Shown: piece by piece, positions 20,731 to 21,262 of the stretch
How the letters are laid out: each line of letters begins with the position of its first letter
How positions within the stretch are numbered: position 1 is the stretch's first letter
Assembly (NCBI GenBank): GCA_965368115.1
Contig: CBDULQ010000032.1
Coordinates: 1-21,262, forward strand
DNA: 21,262 nucleotides
Origin: CBDULQ01 sp965368115
GTDB taxonomy: Bacteria; Pseudomonadota; Gammaproteobacteria; SZUA-229
Reading direction: 5' to 3'
Program-made: the position numbers and the translations under genes
Notes under the pieces: model-generated
Seen by the model: the letters and a program-made list of their open reading frames with translations, nothing else
The model's database searches: none
Told to the model about the DNA's origin: nothing

Positions 20731-21262
20731 ATGACTCACATTCTCATGATCAACGGCAGTTATCGCGATGATGGCATTACCGACCAGACACTGGATGCGA
20801 TGCGTGAGCAATTACAGTCCGCCGGTGCCGAAGTCGACGAGATCAGGTTGCGCGATTATCCCATCGAGTTCTGCCTGAATTGTCGTGAGTGCACCCAGCA
20901 GCCGGGCGAAGCGCCGGGGCAATGCGTACACGATGATGGCATGGCACAATTGATCCGGCAGATCGAACAGGCCGACGGCCTGGTACTCGCCTCACCCACT
21001 AATGCGGGGGCCGTCACCGCAGTGTTCAAACGCTTCATCGAACGCCTGATTCCCTTTGCTTACTGGCCCTGGGGACAACCCGCTCCACGTTTGCGTCATA
21101 AACCGAGTCGGGCGAAACCCGCTGTGCTGGTGTCATCCAGTGCTGCACCCGCTGTGCTGGGTCGACTCATCTTCGACACGCTGAAACAACTCAGGCAGGC
21201 CGCGAACATGGTCGGCGCCAGACCGGTTGCCAGAGTCTTTAGCGGACTGGTTAGCGATACAC
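20731..21262 (+). CDS. Flavodoxin-fold NAD(P)H oxidoreductase, Isf/WrbA-like (3' end outside window)
   Basis: An open frame from ATG 20731 through the end of the window (177 codons visible). GGAGG at 20718-20722 lies eight bases before ATG. The start MTHILMINGSYRDDGITDQT has the phosphate-binding loop of FMN-dependent flavodoxin-like reductases. LVLASPTNAGAVTAVFKRFIER is the usual second FMN contact region. A cysteine cluster C48, C51, C54 and C65 (FCLNCRECTQ, then GQCVHDDGM) resembles the compact cluster motif of iron-sulfur flavoproteins (Isf), although the last gap is longer than usual. It probably reduces quinones, flavins or other small acceptors. Partners and substrate are not shown. 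It is preceded by a repeat-containing spacer, so it probably starts a new unit. Confidence 0.82.
   Translation, partial: MTHILMINGSYRDDGITDQTLDAMREQLQSAGAEVDEIRLRDYPIEFCLNCRECTQQPGEAPGQCVHDDGMAQLIRQIEQADGLVLASPTNAGAVTAVFKRFIERLIPFAYWPWGQPAPRLRHKPSRAKPAVLVSSSAAPAVLGRLIFDTLKQLRQAANMVGARPVARVFSGLVSDT

Noticed and set aside
20538..20732. Open frame of 64 codons (minus)
   Set aside because: No ribosome binding site or recognisable feature, and it covers the leader of the flavoprotein gene.

Overview
The window looks like a chromosomal segment of a gammaproteobacterium, probably a Chromatiales-like or sulfur-oxidiser-like lineage (inference from gene content; I could not run a search). It carries the core block dsbD, tlpA-like, aroQ, accB, accC, prmA and a zinc-ribbon/DUF3426 gene, an order I know from pseudomonads and relatives. 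A roughly 9.4 kb block of electron-transfer and repeat-protein genes sits between the tlpA-like gene and aroQ.

Layout. Positions 1-1371: the 3' part of dsbD and a TlpA-like thioredoxin. Positions 1529-4833 (+): a membrane-anchored ferredoxin/flavoprotein, translationally coupled to an exported Sel1/ankyrin-repeat protein. Positions 4885-10502 (-): a convergent four-gene operon, in transcription order a membrane di-heme cytochrome b-like protein, a 21-heme c-type cytochrome, a 13-14-heme c-type cytochrome, and an exported SPOR-like/TPR/beta-barrel protein. Positions 10503-10823: the control region between this operon and aroQ. Positions 10824-14785 (+): aroQ, accB, accC, prmA and the DUF3426 gene. 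Positions 14975-17200 (+): monomeric isocitrate dehydrogenase. Positions 17253-17537 (+): a small secreted protein of unknown function. Positions 17561-19614 (-): a CpxR/CpxA-type two-component system, divergent from a Spy/CpxP-family gene (19806-20267, +), with a triple CpxR-type box between them. Positions 20268-20730: a true terminator and inverted intergenic repeats. Positions 20731 to the end: a partial Isf/WrbA-like flavoprotein.

The most striking part is the 4885-10502 operon. The two cytochromes together have 34 CXXCH motifs plus one CX3CH, arranged in very regular internal repeats: a one-heme unit of exactly 23 residues in one protein and a three-heme unit of about 67 residues in the other. 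With an inner-membrane cytochrome b carrying two H-x13-H pairs and a predicted outer-membrane barrel, the set has every part expected of an electron conduit from the quinone pool or cytoplasm, through the periplasm, to the outer membrane. The flavoprotein across the convergent junction could feed it. The donor, the acceptor and the cellular role are inference. No catalytic reductase subunit is visible in the window.

The Cpx locus is a compact envelope-stress module: kinase and regulator overlap by ATGA, and the periplasmic chaperone-like gene is divergent. The shared spacer holds TTTAC repeats at exact 10-bp spacing, implying that the regulator controls both its own operon and the spy-like gene.
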